From NCBI RefSeq assembly GCF_019336435.1, contig NZ_JAHWXQ010000005.1:186001-250000 (forward strand): 64,000 nucleotides of DNA, in the 5' to 3' direction. The translations under genes were made by a program, and so were the position numbers. Under the pieces are notes generated by a model. The model had not been told where the DNA came from. It searched no databases and saw nothing but the letters and a program-made list of their open reading frames with translations. Every line of letters starts with the position of its first letter. The stretch's first letter is position 1. Source of the stretch: Pontibacter populi. GTDB taxonomy: Bacteria > Bacteroidota > Bacteroidia > Cytophagales > Hymenobacteraceae. Positions 45,665 to 54,688 of this stretch are shown here, piece by piece.

Positions 45665-46519
45665 ATGAAGACAAAAGACGAAGAGTGGACTCTAATAATA
45701 GAGCCTAAAAGTAATTTATTTGATTTACGACTTCGTGAAGTTTGGCAATATAAAGATCTTCTGTTCTTGTTTGTGAAGAGAGATTTTAAAGCAGCTTATA
45801 AGCAAACTATTCTAGGCCCTTTGTGGCATTTCATTCAACCCCTTTTTACCACCATTGTTTTCCTTGTGGTCTTCAATAAAATTGCTGAAATACCAACTGA
45901 TGGCGTTCCTCCTACACTGTTTTATATGAGTGGTATAGCAATTTGGAATTATTTTGCAAGCTGTCTTACAGCTACTTCTAACACTTTTCTCGCCAATGCT
46001 GGTATTTTCGGTAAGGTATACTTTCCTCGCTTGATCCTACCTATTTCTATAGTAACTTCAAATGTTATCAAGTTTGGGATACAGTTCCTACTATTGTTGG
46101 TTGTTATGATTTATTACATGTTGCAAGGTAATACTATACATTTTGGTATAAGCTGGTTTGTAATACCGTTTTTGGTTTTAATGATGGCTTTATTAGGACT
46201 AGGTTTAGGAATAATAATTTCTTCCTTAACTACTAAATACAGGGATTTTACAGTACTTCTCGGTTTTACTGTACAGCTTCTGATGTATGCTACACCTATA
46301 GTTTATCCTCTTTCATTTTTAATTAATAAAAGCTATGGGTGGTTAATATCCTGGAACCCGCTAACTCCAATAGTTGAAGCTTTCAGATACGCACTGTTCG
46401 AGCAAGGTACATTCTCTTTAGGTTCTTTGTTGTATAGTTTAATATTTATAGCTATTATTTTCGTTATTGGTTTAATTACTTTCAATAGAGTAGAACGTTC
46501 CTTTATGGATACTGTCTAA
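45665..46519 (+). CDS. wzm: polysaccharide ABC transporter permease (Wzm-like)
   Basis: This 284-residue ABC-2 type permease has about six membrane helices. Family signs are the cytoplasmic N-terminus with LREVWQYKDLLFLFVKRDFKAAYKQTILGPLWHFIQP, and TPIVYPLSF and WNPLTPIVEAFRYALF near the C-terminus. Together with the Wzt-like ATPase it exports a polymer finished on the inner face of the membrane. The gene begins 26 bp after a strong terminator-like hairpin, so it may rely on read-through or its own promoter. Confidence 0.95.
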   Translation: MKTKDEEWTLIIEPKSNLFDLRLREVWQYKDLLFLFVKRDFKAAYKQTILGPLWHFIQPLFTTIVFLVVFNKIAEIPTDGVPPTLFYMSGIAIWNYFASCLTATSNTFLANAGIFGKVYFPRLILPISIVTSNVIKFGIQFLLLLVVMIYYMLQGNTIHFGISWFVIPFLVLMMALLGLGLGIIISSLTTKYRDFTVLLGFTVQLLMYATPIVYPLSFLINKSYGWLISWNPLTPIVEAFRYALFEQGTFSLGSLLYSLIFIAIIFVIGLITFNRVERSFMDTV

Positions 46520-46591
46520 TAGGAAAAGAACTGCGCGTTTAATTTAAGATGACATTTACTCTTGTTTATGGGTAAATAATAGGATTTACAA

Positions 46592-47854
46592 ATGATTAAG
46601 AATGTTATAGAAGTTACCGCTGTATCTAAACAGTATAGATTAGGACTAGTAGGCACCGGCACCTTGTCTCATGACCTTAACAGATGGTGGCATTTAGTAC
46701 GAGGAAAAGAAGACCCTTATCTTAAGATTGGAGAAGAAAATGATCGTACATTAATTGGTAATAGTGAATATGTTTGGGCCCTTCGAGATGTAAATCTTAA
46801 TGTAAAAGATGGGGAAGTAATGGGCATAATTGGCAGAAATGGTGCAGGTAAATCCACTTTATTAAAATTGCTTAGCCGTACTACAGCACCAACTACTGGT
46901 TCAATAAAAATTAAAGGTAGAGTTGCTAGTTTACTAGAAGTGGGTACAGGATTCCATCCTGAGTTAAGTGGTCGCGATAATATTTACCTGAACGGTGCAA
47001 TTTTAGGTATGACGCGGCAGGAAATTACGCGCAAGTTTGATGAAATAGTGGAATTTGCAGGAGTAGAACGCTATGTTGATACACCTGTAAAGCGTTATAG
47101 TTCTGGTATGTATGTTCGTCTTGCATTTGCCGTAGCTGCTCATCTGGAACCCGAAATTCTGATTGTGGATGAGGTGCTGGCTGTGGGGGATGCTGAGTTT
47201 CAAAAGAAGTGCTTAGGTAAAATGAAAGATGTAAGTACTAACCAAGGTAGAACAGTTTTATTTGTTAGCCATAACATGACAGCCATCAAAAATTTATGCA
47301 ATACTGTAGCTTATATGAAAAATGGTAAAGTTGTAATGGTAGGAGAAACTGAAAATGTGATTAATACATATTTATCCGATGGTGCTACTAACGATATAAA
47401 GCAGGAATTTGCTTCACCTGAAGAGGCTCCTGGGAATGACGCTGTTAAGTTAAAGAGAATAGAAATAGTCCCAATATTAGATTTGCCACATGCTCCTATA
47501 ACTGTTGAAACACCAATAGATGTAGAGTTTGAGTTTTGGAATTACGTAGATGATAAACCAATAAATTTGAGTTTGCATCTATATACTATGAATAATGAAT
47601 GCGTTTTTAATGTAGGTAGTGAATCAATGTATTTAACTAAAGGGGTACATAAAGGTGTTTGTAGAATTCCTGAACATCTGTTGAATGACGGTAGCTATAG
47701 TATATCAATGATGATAGTTGCCGAACGTTCTTACGCTTTGTATAATTTTGAAGATGTTGTAATGTTTGAAGTACATGAAAATAGAGCACCTTCTGGTTGG
47801 CATGGTAAAAGGCCAGGATTTGTCAGACCTAAGTTAGATTTCAAACTCGTTTAA
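46592..47854 (+). CDS. wzt: polysaccharide ABC transporter ATP-binding protein (Wzt-like)
   Basis: This 420-residue ATPase has an N-terminal nucleotide-binding domain with Walker A GRNGAGKST, signature YSSGMYVRLAF and Walker B ILIVDEVLAVGD. A C-terminal Wzt beta-sandwich (after about residue 265, YDEFEF-like strands such as PIDVEFEFWNYVD) recognises the end of the polymer before export. It pairs with Wzm. The next gene, an aminotransferase, starts 3 bp later. GC content and the AACTATA motif both fall from here on. Confidence 0.95.
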   Translation: MIKNVIEVTAVSKQYRLGLVGTGTLSHDLNRWWHLVRGKEDPYLKIGEENDRTLIGNSEYVWALRDVNLNVKDGEVMGIIGRNGAGKSTLLKLLSRTTAPTTGSIKIKGRVASLLEVGTGFHPELSGRDNIYLNGAILGMTRQEITRKFDEIVEFAGVERYVDTPVKRYSSGMYVRLAFAVAAHLEPEILIVDEVLAVGDAEFQKKCLGKMKDVSTNQGRTVLFVSHNMTAIKNLCNTVAYMKNGKVVMVGETENVINTYLSDGATNDIKQEFASPEEAPGNDAVKLKRIEIVPILDLPHAPITVETPIDVEFEFWNYVDDKPINLSLHLYTMNNECVFNVGSESMYLTKGVHKGVCRIPEHLLNDGSYSISMMIVAERSYALYNFEDVVMFEVHENRAPSGWHGKRPGFVRPKLDFKLV

Positions 47855-47857
47855 TAT

Positions 47858-48937
47858 ATGATTCCTGTAACTAAACCTTTCTTACCTCCCAAGGAAGAGT
47901 ACGATTATTATGTAAATGGTATCTGGAAAAGGCAATGGCTGACAAATAATGGACCACTCGTTAATGAGCTAGAATTAAAGCTTAAAGAATATTTAGACCT
48001 TAAGCATCTACTATATGTAACAAATGGAACGATTGCAATTCAACTTGCAATCAAAGCTTTAAATATAAAAGGAGAAATAATTACAACTCCTTTTTCTTAT
48101 GTAGCCACTACTAGCAGTATTGTTTGGGAAGGATGTGAGCCGGTATTTGTAGATATAAATAAAGATACTCTTAACATTGATCCGGATAAAATTGAAGATG
48201 CTATAACTCCTAGAACATCAGCTATATTAGCAACACATGTTTTCGGAAATCCCTGTGAAATAGATGCAATCCAGAATATGGCTAATAAATATGGATTAAA
48301 GGTTATATACGATGCAGCCCATTGCTTTGGAGTATTATATAAGAATAGGAGTATTTTCGAATTTGGAGACATATGTACCACTAGTTTTCATGCAACAAAA
48401 CTATTTCATACTATAGAAGGTGGGGCTATATTCACGAAAGATGCTGATCTGCTTCGAATATTGGCAATGCAACGTAATTTTGGACATGCTGGACCTGAAA
48501 ATTTCGAAGGATTAGGTATAAATGGGAAGAATTCTGAATTTCATGCTGCTATGGGTTTAGTTAATTTACCATATATAAATGATATTATAAAGCGTAGGAT
48601 GGACCTTTGCAATCACTATGATTCAAGACTCAAAGGTATACATAAAGCTCGACCGACTTTAAATTCTGATTGCTTATACAATTATGCATACTATCCTATT
48701 TTACTAAATAGTGAAGAAGTTCTGAATCAGTTTATTGAAAAATTAAATGCCCATTGGATCTATCCTCGAAGATATTTCTATCCAAGCCTAAATACACTAC
48801 CATATGTTAAAAGGCAAGCGGTGCCTATAGCTGATGATATTGCTAAAAGAATTCTTTGCCTGCCGCTTTACCATGATCTTTCTTTTGAAGAGATTGATAT
48901 GATAGCTAGAATTTTGTTAAGAGTACAAAACAATTAA
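47858..48937 (+). CDS. DegT/DnrJ/EryC1/StrS sugar aminotransferase
   Basis: This 359-residue PLP-dependent enzyme adds an amino group to a nucleotide-linked keto sugar. The substrate-side opening IPVTKPFLPPKEEY, the TPFSYVATTSSIVWEGCEPVFVDI block, and the PLP-binding Lys in TTSFHATKLFHTIEGG are all visible. It probably makes an amino-deoxy sugar for the exported glycan, possibly from a GDP- or dTDP-linked precursor. It is 3 bp from wzt and 45 bp from the ATP-grasp-like gene. Codon use is already AT-rich. Confidence 0.93.
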   Translation: MIPVTKPFLPPKEEYDYYVNGIWKRQWLTNNGPLVNELELKLKEYLDLKHLLYVTNGTIAIQLAIKALNIKGEIITTPFSYVATTSSIVWEGCEPVFVDINKDTLNIDPDKIEDAITPRTSAILATHVFGNPCEIDAIQNMANKYGLKVIYDAAHCFGVLYKNRSIFEFGDICTTSFHATKLFHTIEGGAIFTKDADLLRILAMQRNFGHAGPENFEGLGINGKNSEFHAAMGLVNLPYINDIIKRRMDLCNHYDSRLKGIHKARPTLNSDCLYNYAYYPILLNSEEVLNQFIEKLNAHWIYPRRYFYPSLNTLPYVKRQAVPIADDIAKRILCLPLYHDLSFEEIDMIARILLRVQNN

Positions 48938-48982
48938 CTTTTATAAAGTATTAGTTAGTTTTGAAGGTATAAAATCTATTAT

Positions 48983-50098
48983 ATGGTTTCTCAACTTGAG
49001 GTTCTTCTATTTTCAGGGTACAATCAGCGAGGGGTTATATCTTTTTGTCGTTTTTGTGAAAAAAATAATGTTGGTTTTAACATTATCGCATTAGAGGAAA
49101 GTGATACTATCCTTAAAACAAATTATAAAACTCAGGTTAAGTTTATTAGAGAGACGAAAGAATTATTAATTGACGATTTTCTTAAGTATAAAAAATTAAT
49201 ACCCAATACTCAACTCTTAATTATACCTTCTTCTGAATATTTAAATAGGTTTCTATTAAAAAATAAAGCTTCATTATCTGAAATTGGCTATCTTATACCA
49301 TTATGTGAACCAAATCTTTATCATATAATTTCTGATAAATATTCTTTTGGTAATTTATGTAAAAACTATAATATAACTGTCCCTTCAGAGTATAATTTAG
49401 ATAAAGAACTGATTTACCCTTTTGTTATTAAGCCATTAACTTACTCATCAAGTACTGGCTCAATTTTAAAACCTTCAATTATATTTTCAACTAATGATTT
49501 TGAAAATTTCATACAGAAAAATGACCTGAAGGATTTTTATTTGCAGGAGTTTATTGGTGGAAGTAGTTATTATTTACTTTATTATTTTAGACTAGACGGT
49601 AGTTACACTGTATTTTCTCAAGAAAATTTAATCCAACAATCAAATGGCAGATCTATAGTTGCTGCACAGTCTTCTGACATTCATAAAAATCCAATTTCAA
49701 AACAATTCAGTGCCCTATTTCTAGATAACGAATTTACAGGCCTAGTGATGGTAGAATTGAAATTTTATAAAAATCAATTCTATATGATAGAAGCTAATCC
49801 AAGATTATGGGGACCATCTCAACTAATATTAGATGCTCAAATGAATTTATTTGAAAGTTTCCTTAATGATTACGGATTATTGGATGGATATGAAAAATTA
49901 AATTATAAAGTTAATGTAAAATATTTTTGGTCAGGTGGTATAATTGAAGATCAACGAAAGCAAGAATCACTAGCTTTTCACAGTTATTCGAAGGAATTGT
50001 TCTTTAATGATTATACAAAATTTTGCGCTAAAGATATATATGCGTACCCTGATACTTTTGAAGTCTACTCCCAAGAAAAAGATGATTATGAAAAATAG
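48983..50098 (+). CDS. ATP-grasp-like enzyme (carbamoyl-phosphate synthase-like fold)
   Basis: This 371-residue protein follows the ATP-grasp layout seen in carboxylate-amine ligases. The N-terminal Rossmann-like part is VLLFSGYNQRGVISFCRF. The ATP-binding segment is IYPFVIKPLTYSSSTGSI (about 150-165). The metal-binding MIEANPRLWGPSQL lies near residue 270. Such enzymes in glycan loci often add amino acids to sugars, which would fit beside an aminotransferase; the substrate is unknown. The end overlaps the following methyltransferase reading frame. Confidence 0.8.
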   Translation: MVSQLEVLLFSGYNQRGVISFCRFCEKNNVGFNIIALEESDTILKTNYKTQVKFIRETKELLIDDFLKYKKLIPNTQLLIIPSSEYLNRFLLKNKASLSEIGYLIPLCEPNLYHIISDKYSFGNLCKNYNITVPSEYNLDKELIYPFVIKPLTYSSSTGSILKPSIIFSTNDFENFIQKNDLKDFYLQEFIGGSSYYLLYYFRLDGSYTVFSQENLIQQSNGRSIVAAQSSDIHKNPISKQFSALFLDNEFTGLVMVELKFYKNQFYMIEANPRLWGPSQLILDAQMNLFESFLNDYGLLDGYEKLNYKVNVKYFWSGGIIEDQRKQESLAFHSYSKELFFNDYTKFCAKDIYAYPDTFEVYSQEKDDYEK

Positions 50099-50864
50099 CA
50101 TTGATAGATTAAAAGAACTTTATTCTAATTCGAGTAAACATTCAAATTACCAAATACTAGCTGAAGAGCTTAATAAATTTATAGATAGCAATGACATATC
50201 TATAAAATCTAGATTCGAAAAAGAAAGGTTAGTATACATTTTGTCAAATCTACATCCAAAAGGCAAGTCCATTCTTGATATTGGAGGTAATACTGGTTAT
50301 TTTACTTTTGAACTGTTAAGTGCAGGTGCATCTTATATTCAGTTATATGAAGGTAATAATGTACATGCTGAATTTGTTAAAGAAGCAGCATCCATTCTAA
50401 ATTACAATACTAAGTTGAATGTATGCAATAATTACTATGCTTTTATAGATGAATCAAACAATAGATTTTTTGATATAACATTACTATTAAATGTTTTACA
50501 TCATATTGGTGATGACTATGGTGATCAAAATATTTCAATAGATAATGCAAAAAAAGAAATTATTAGGAGTATCAATTATTTATCAGATAAGACGAAATTT
50601 CTAATTTTCCAGTTAGGGTTTTGTTGGAAAGGAAATAAACTGAAACCTTTGTTTCAACATGGTACCAAAAAAGAAATGATAGACTTTATAATATCAGGCA
50701 CATCAAGCAATTGGGATATAGAAGGGATAGCTGTAGCAGAGGAATCTAATGGAAAAATTATTTATCAGAATTTAAATCCAGAAAACATTTCTCGTAAAGA
50801 AACATTAGGAGAGTTTCTAAATAGGCCTTTATTTATCCTTAAATCTAAAAATAATGGAAAATAA
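50082..50864 (+). CDS. class I SAM-dependent methyltransferase
   Basis: This 260-residue protein has the SAM-binding motif I SILDIGGNTGYFTFELL (about 60-76) and the acidic loop IQLYEGNNV. NVLHHIGDDYGD near residue 150 fits the DIXXXXXVLHH pattern of small-molecule methyltransferases. It probably methylates a sugar or amino-sugar of the glycan. The frame extends upstream to 50007 inside the ATP-grasp gene, but ATG 50082 or 50088, overlapping the previous stop by about 17 or 11 bp, is the natural start. It overlaps the next gene by 11 bp. Confidence 0.88.
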   Translation: MIMKNSIDRLKELYSNSSKHSNYQILAEELNKFIDSNDISIKSRFEKERLVYILSNLHPKGKSILDIGGNTGYFTFELLSAGASYIQLYEGNNVHAEFVKEAASILNYNTKLNVCNNYYAFIDESNNRFFDITLLLNVLHHIGDDYGDQNISIDNAKKEIIRSINYLSDKTKFLIFQLGFCWKGNKLKPLFQHGTKKEMIDFIISGTSSNWDIEGIAVAEESNGKIIYQNLNPENISRKETLGEFLNRPLFILKSKNNGK

Positions 50865-51627
50865 ATTTAATTCTGAAAATGAAAAAATATTTCTTAATTC
50901 ATTAGTTACAGATTATAGAGATGATTCTCCATATAGTCGAATTAAAAAAGATATTATTTTTAACTTAATATGTGGAGTCATTGAAATTGATGAAACCAAA
51001 AGAGCTCTTCAAATGGGATGCTCTAATGGGTATGAGACAGAACAATTATCAACTTTGTTTAAGTCTCTAGATGTTGTTGATGGCGCTGAGGCTTTTATTC
51101 AAAAGTTGAGTAGAGATAGTAAACTCCAGAATGTTAATTTTATATTTTCTCTTTTTGAAGAGTTCGAACAAGAGGAAGTCTCTCTAAAATACGATTATGT
51201 ATTTTGTAATTATGTTTTGGAACATGTTTATGAAACAAAGTCTGTTCTTAAGCAAATAAGTAAAATATTAAAGCCTAATGGTGTTCTAATTGTAGTTGTG
51301 CCAAATGCACATGCTTTATCAAGAAGAATAGCTTCAAAAATGGGGCTTTTAAATGAGCTGGAAACACTAACTGAGAATGATTTAAGACACGGGCATAGAA
51401 GAGTTTATACTTTTAAAAGTCTTGAAGAAGATATTAAACAAGCTGGTTTTGTAATTCAAGAAACTAAAGGTGTTGTTTTTAAGATTCTTGCTGATTTTCA
51501 GTTAAATAAGCTATTAATAGACGGTTTTCTTACTAAACAGCATATATCAGCAATGCAGGCTCTATCAGAGGAGCCTGAAAATATACGGTATTCAGATTCT
51601 ATTTTCCTAGTTGCCAGAAAAGCATAG
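50854..51627 (+). CDS. class I SAM-dependent methyltransferase
   Basis: The 257-residue protein has motif I RALQMGCSNGYETEQLS (about 45-61) and the post-motif acidic residue in VVDGAEAF. A typical motif near 120 (YDYVFCNYVLEHVYE, then SKILKPNGVLIVVVPNAHAL) completes the methyltransferase fold (Methyltransf_11/23 type). Its substrate is likely a sugar or lipid-linked intermediate of this locus. It overlaps the preceding methyltransferase gene by 11 bp. Confidence 0.9.
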   Translation: MENKFNSENEKIFLNSLVTDYRDDSPYSRIKKDIIFNLICGVIEIDETKRALQMGCSNGYETEQLSTLFKSLDVVDGAEAFIQKLSRDSKLQNVNFIFSLFEEFEQEEVSLKYDYVFCNYVLEHVYETKSVLKQISKILKPNGVLIVVVPNAHALSRRIASKMGLLNELETLTENDLRHGHRRVYTFKSLEEDIKQAGFVIQETKGVVFKILADFQLNKLLIDGFLTKQHISAMQALSEEPENIRYSDSIFLVARKA

Positions 51628-51642
51628 CTTTGTAAAATAACG

Positions 51643-52689
51643 ATGGCAAGCCAGCAAGAAAAGCCCCTAGTTAGTATAATTTGTCTAACATATAATCATG
51701 AAAGATTTATTGCCCAAGCTATTGAAGGCTTTTTATTTCAAAAAACGTCATTTTATTTTGAGATAATCATTCATGATGATTGTTCTACTGATAAAACAAG
51801 AGAAGTAATACAGCCTTATGTAGAGAAATTCCCTAATTTATATAGGCTAATTTATCAGGATATAAATCAATATTCTTTAGGCAAGAAAATTATTCCATTA
51901 ATACTACCATATTGTAGGGGGAGATATATTGCACTTTGTGAAGGTGACGATTATTGGATAGATCCACATAAACTCCAAAAGCAGGTTGATTTTCTTGAAA
52001 CAAATCAGGATTTTAATATAAGCTTTCATCGAGTTAAAGAGTTAAAAGAGAGTGGAAGTGAAGAGCTTTCTAATTTGAATTCTTCTGATAAAGAAGAAGT
52101 ATATACAATAGAAGATCTTGCAATCCGAAATTTTATTCATACTCCATCTATTGTATTTCGAAATATTTTCTCATCTGTAGGATTTCCTAAATGGTTCAAC
52201 GAGTCTCCCGTTGGTGACTATGTGCTTCATATGTTAAACGCTCGCCATGGGAAGATAAAATATTTCCCGGAACCAATGGCCGTATACAGAATACATTCTG
52301 GAGGTGTATGGAGTTCACTAACACGAACAAAGGTGTTGGAAAAGTGGGCTAAAGTTCTTCTCTTACTTATATTGGAGTTTAATTCTAATGCTAAAGTTCA
52401 AGAAGAATTACTTAAACAACTTGCTGGTATTGTATGGGAAAGTTCTGTTTATTTTAAACAAGACTTGATGAGCACTAGCATAAAGAATAATTTAAAGAAT
52501 TCTGAATTGAAAGTTTTAATTGAAGAAATTCTTAACAAATCGACACATTCTTATGATGAGTTGAATGTGCAGTTAAGAGCATTCGAAGAGCAACAATTAG
52601 CCAACAGAAACTTAAAAAATTCACTTGAATATAAAATCGGGAATTACATTATTAAGCCTTTAAAATATTTAAAAGATGTTATCAACTAA
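51643..52689 (+). CDS. glycosyltransferase family 2
   Basis: This 348-residue GT-A enzyme starts with PLVSIICLTYNHERFIAQAIEGF, binds its sugar nucleotide around IIHDDCSTDKTREVI and CEGDDYWIDPHKL (DxD-like), and has a YRIHSGGVWSS block near 225. It should transfer one sugar to the growing glycan on the cytoplasmic face; donor and acceptor cannot be told. It starts 15 bp after the methyltransferase gene. Confidence 0.93.
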   Translation: MASQQEKPLVSIICLTYNHERFIAQAIEGFLFQKTSFYFEIIIHDDCSTDKTREVIQPYVEKFPNLYRLIYQDINQYSLGKKIIPLILPYCRGRYIALCEGDDYWIDPHKLQKQVDFLETNQDFNISFHRVKELKESGSEELSNLNSSDKEEVYTIEDLAIRNFIHTPSIVFRNIFSSVGFPKWFNESPVGDYVLHMLNARHGKIKYFPEPMAVYRIHSGGVWSSLTRTKVLEKWAKVLLLLILEFNSNAKVQEELLKQLAGIVWESSVYFKQDLMSTSIKNNLKNSELKVLIEEILNKSTHSYDELNVQLRAFEEQQLANRNLKNSLEYKIGNYIIKPLKYLKDVIN

Positions 52690-52745
52690 CTAGAGTGGAT
52701 AATATTAGTTAAGTCGTTTACTAGAACTTATAACAAATTAGATTA

Positions 52746-53714
52746 ATGAGTGATCTTGTTTCTGTATGCATACCTGTATACAATGGTGAAAAGTATCTGA
52801 AAGAAAGCTTGAAATCAGTTATTTCCCAAAGCTATAAGAATATAGAAATTCTTATTGTAGATGATGGATCAACAGATAACTCCCTTCACATTATCACTGA
52901 ATTTAAAGAAATAGACAATAGAATACGTCTTATACAAAATAAACAAAATTTAGGGCTGGTAAAAAATTGGCAAAAATGTATAGAGCTAGCAAAAGGGAAT
53001 TGGATCAAGTTTCTTTTTCAGGATGACATTATGCATTCCGAATGTTTAAAGAAAATGATGAATGCTTGTGCTACAAAAAATGTAAAGATCTGTATTAGTG
53101 GTAGGGAATTTATAATCGAAGATTCTGCAAGCCCTTTACTGCAAGATTTTTTTATAGATAAGGTGTATCGCTTAGAACGTTCTTATCCTTTCCCCAAAAA
53201 ATTTGAGCTTGACGAGATTGCTAATTTGGCAAAAGATAAACTTTTTCACAATTTTATAGGTGAACCTATAGTTTTACTTTTTAATAAGAGTATAATCAAG
53301 GAAGTTGGCAACTACAATCCTGATCTTGTGCAGCTTGTGGACTATGAGTTTTCTCTAAGAGCTTGTTTAAATTTTCCTTCTTATTTCTTGCCTGATAAAC
53401 TTGTAAGTTTTCGTGTACACTCAGCTTCTGAGAGTAGTAAAAACCAAGATTTATCCAGTATAAAAATTTTAAGAAGTAAATTTGTAGAACCCTTAGTTAT
53501 GTACCATGAATATCTTTTCAATCCTAATCTTAGGAAATTAAGAAAAAAGATAGGCTTTAAAAATTTATTAAGCCAGGCAGTTTTATTCTATATTGAAAAT
53601 AGTAAAACATATTCTTTACCTTCAGATATCAAAGCTCATATATTTTCAAAGTATTACAAGCTACATATTTTTAAAGCAATTAACTTATATAAAATTATAA
53701 AATCTAAGCTTTAA
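52746..53714 (+). CDS. glycosyltransferase family 2
   Basis: This 322-residue enzyme has the GT2 opening LVSVCIPVYNGEKYLKESLKS, the nucleotide-binding acidic segment ILIVDDGSTDNSLHI and a DxD-like LFQDDIMHSECLKKM near residue 95. The region YNPDLVQLVDYEFSLRA near 200 is the acceptor-side acidic motif of the fold. Substrates are unknown. The gene follows a 56-bp gap and precedes another GT2 by 18 bp. Confidence 0.93.
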   Translation: MSDLVSVCIPVYNGEKYLKESLKSVISQSYKNIEILIVDDGSTDNSLHIITEFKEIDNRIRLIQNKQNLGLVKNWQKCIELAKGNWIKFLFQDDIMHSECLKKMMNACATKNVKICISGREFIIEDSASPLLQDFFIDKVYRLERSYPFPKKFELDEIANLAKDKLFHNFIGEPIVLLFNKSIIKEVGNYNPDLVQLVDYEFSLRACLNFPSYFLPDKLVSFRVHSASESSKNQDLSSIKILRSKFVEPLVMYHEYLFNPNLRKLRKKIGFKNLLSQAVLFYIENSKTYSLPSDIKAHIFSKYYKLHIFKAINLYKIIKSKL

Positions 53715-53732
53715 TATCATTTCGCTCTTAAT

Positions 53733-54686
53733 ATGATAATGGTCTCTGTAATCGTTCCTAATTATAACCACGCCGCCTATTTAGAGAGAAGAATTAATTC
53801 TATTCTAAATCAAACATATCAATACTTTGAAATCATCTTATTAGATGATTACTCTAATGATAATAGCCAAAGTATCCTCGCCAAATATAAGAATCATCCT
53901 AAAGTTTCTCATATCGTTCTAAATGAATTTAATTCTGGAAGTACTTTTAAACAATGGCAAAAGGGTATTGAATTAGCATCAGCTGATTTGATTTGGATAG
54001 CAGAAAGTGATGATTGGGCTGAACCAACTCTTTTAGAAGAATTGGTGTCTCCTCTTTTAGATAATCCTGATATTAGTATTTCTTTCTGTCAAACACTTTG
54101 TGTTAATTCTGATAACAATATTTTATATAGAACAGAAAGTAATTTTTTGTTGCATACTATTCATGGAAATAAGTTTGTGTCAGAAAGAATGTTTTATGGT
54201 AACAGCATCATGAATGCGAGTATGGCTGTTTTCAGAAAATCTCAAATTGAGAATTTCGATTGGAATTTTACAAGTATGAGATTCTGCGGAGATTGGTTTT
54301 TTTGGGTACAGTTAGCTTTAACTGGAAGTGTATTCGAAAGTGGTAAGTACTTAAATTACTTTTTTAAACATGGTAAAGATGTTACTTCTAAAGCTGTTTC
54401 TCAAGGGCTTTTTTTTAAAGAAGGATATAAAATAATGCTATTTATCAAGAAAAACGTATCAATAGAAACTGATAAATATTTTATAAACTTAGAGAGGCTC
54501 GTAGATTATTATTTCGAACAAAAAAAATTTTTTGCTGATGAGCATACTGATAAAGAAGTTCTTGAGTGTTTAGCTTTAGTAGATCAAAATACAATTAAAT
54601 TAATTCAGAAAAGGAATTATAAACCAAGTAAATCAGTGCAATTGATATCAAAGTTATTCTATTTAGCTAAAGGTAAGCTTAATTAA
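53733..54686 (+). CDS. glycosyltransferase family 2
   Basis: This 317-residue enzyme opens VSVIVPNYNHAAYLERRINSIL and has ILLDDYSNDNSQSIL. The DxD-like segment WIAESDDWAEPTLLEELV (about 90-105) is strongly conserved in this subgroup of GT2. The mid-section contains RFCGDWFFWVQLALTG, close to the acceptor-binding region. The substrate is unknown. The gene is 18 bp downstream of the previous GT2 and 2 bp before the next. Confidence 0.93.
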   Translation: MIMVSVIVPNYNHAAYLERRINSILNQTYQYFEIILLDDYSNDNSQSILAKYKNHPKVSHIVLNEFNSGSTFKQWQKGIELASADLIWIAESDDWAEPTLLEELVSPLLDNPDISISFCQTLCVNSDNNILYRTESNFLLHTIHGNKFVSERMFYGNSIMNASMAVFRKSQIENFDWNFTSMRFCGDWFFWVQLALTGSVFESGKYLNYFFKHGKDVTSKAVSQGLFFKEGYKIMLFIKKNVSIETDKYFINLERLVDYYFEQKKFFADEHTDKEVLECLALVDQNTIKLIQKRNYKPSKSVQLISKLFYLAKGKLN

Positions 54687-54688
54687 TT

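Larger units (their letters stand above)
1..47200. repeat. iterated AACTATA/TATAGTT motif, often palindromic AACTATAGTT
   Basis: Counting by eye on both strands, I find about 27, 30, 24 and 30 copies in the first four 10-kb blocks, about 7 in 40-48 kb and about 4 in 48-64 kb; equal base frequencies would predict about 1.2 per 10 kb. Perfect 10-mers start at 2568, 6517, 8128, 11990, 15523, 16366, 26313, 26531, 27090, 36363, 36417, 37892, 39013 and 40123. Copies occur inside genes (in-frame Thr-Ile-Val or Asn-Tyr-Ser), in gaps and in one terminator loop. Confidence 0.9.

Noticed and set aside
50007..50081. Upstream extension of the first methyltransferase into the ATP-grasp gene
   Set aside because: It overlaps coding sequence by about 90 bases; ATG 50082 or 50088 gives a normal short overlap.
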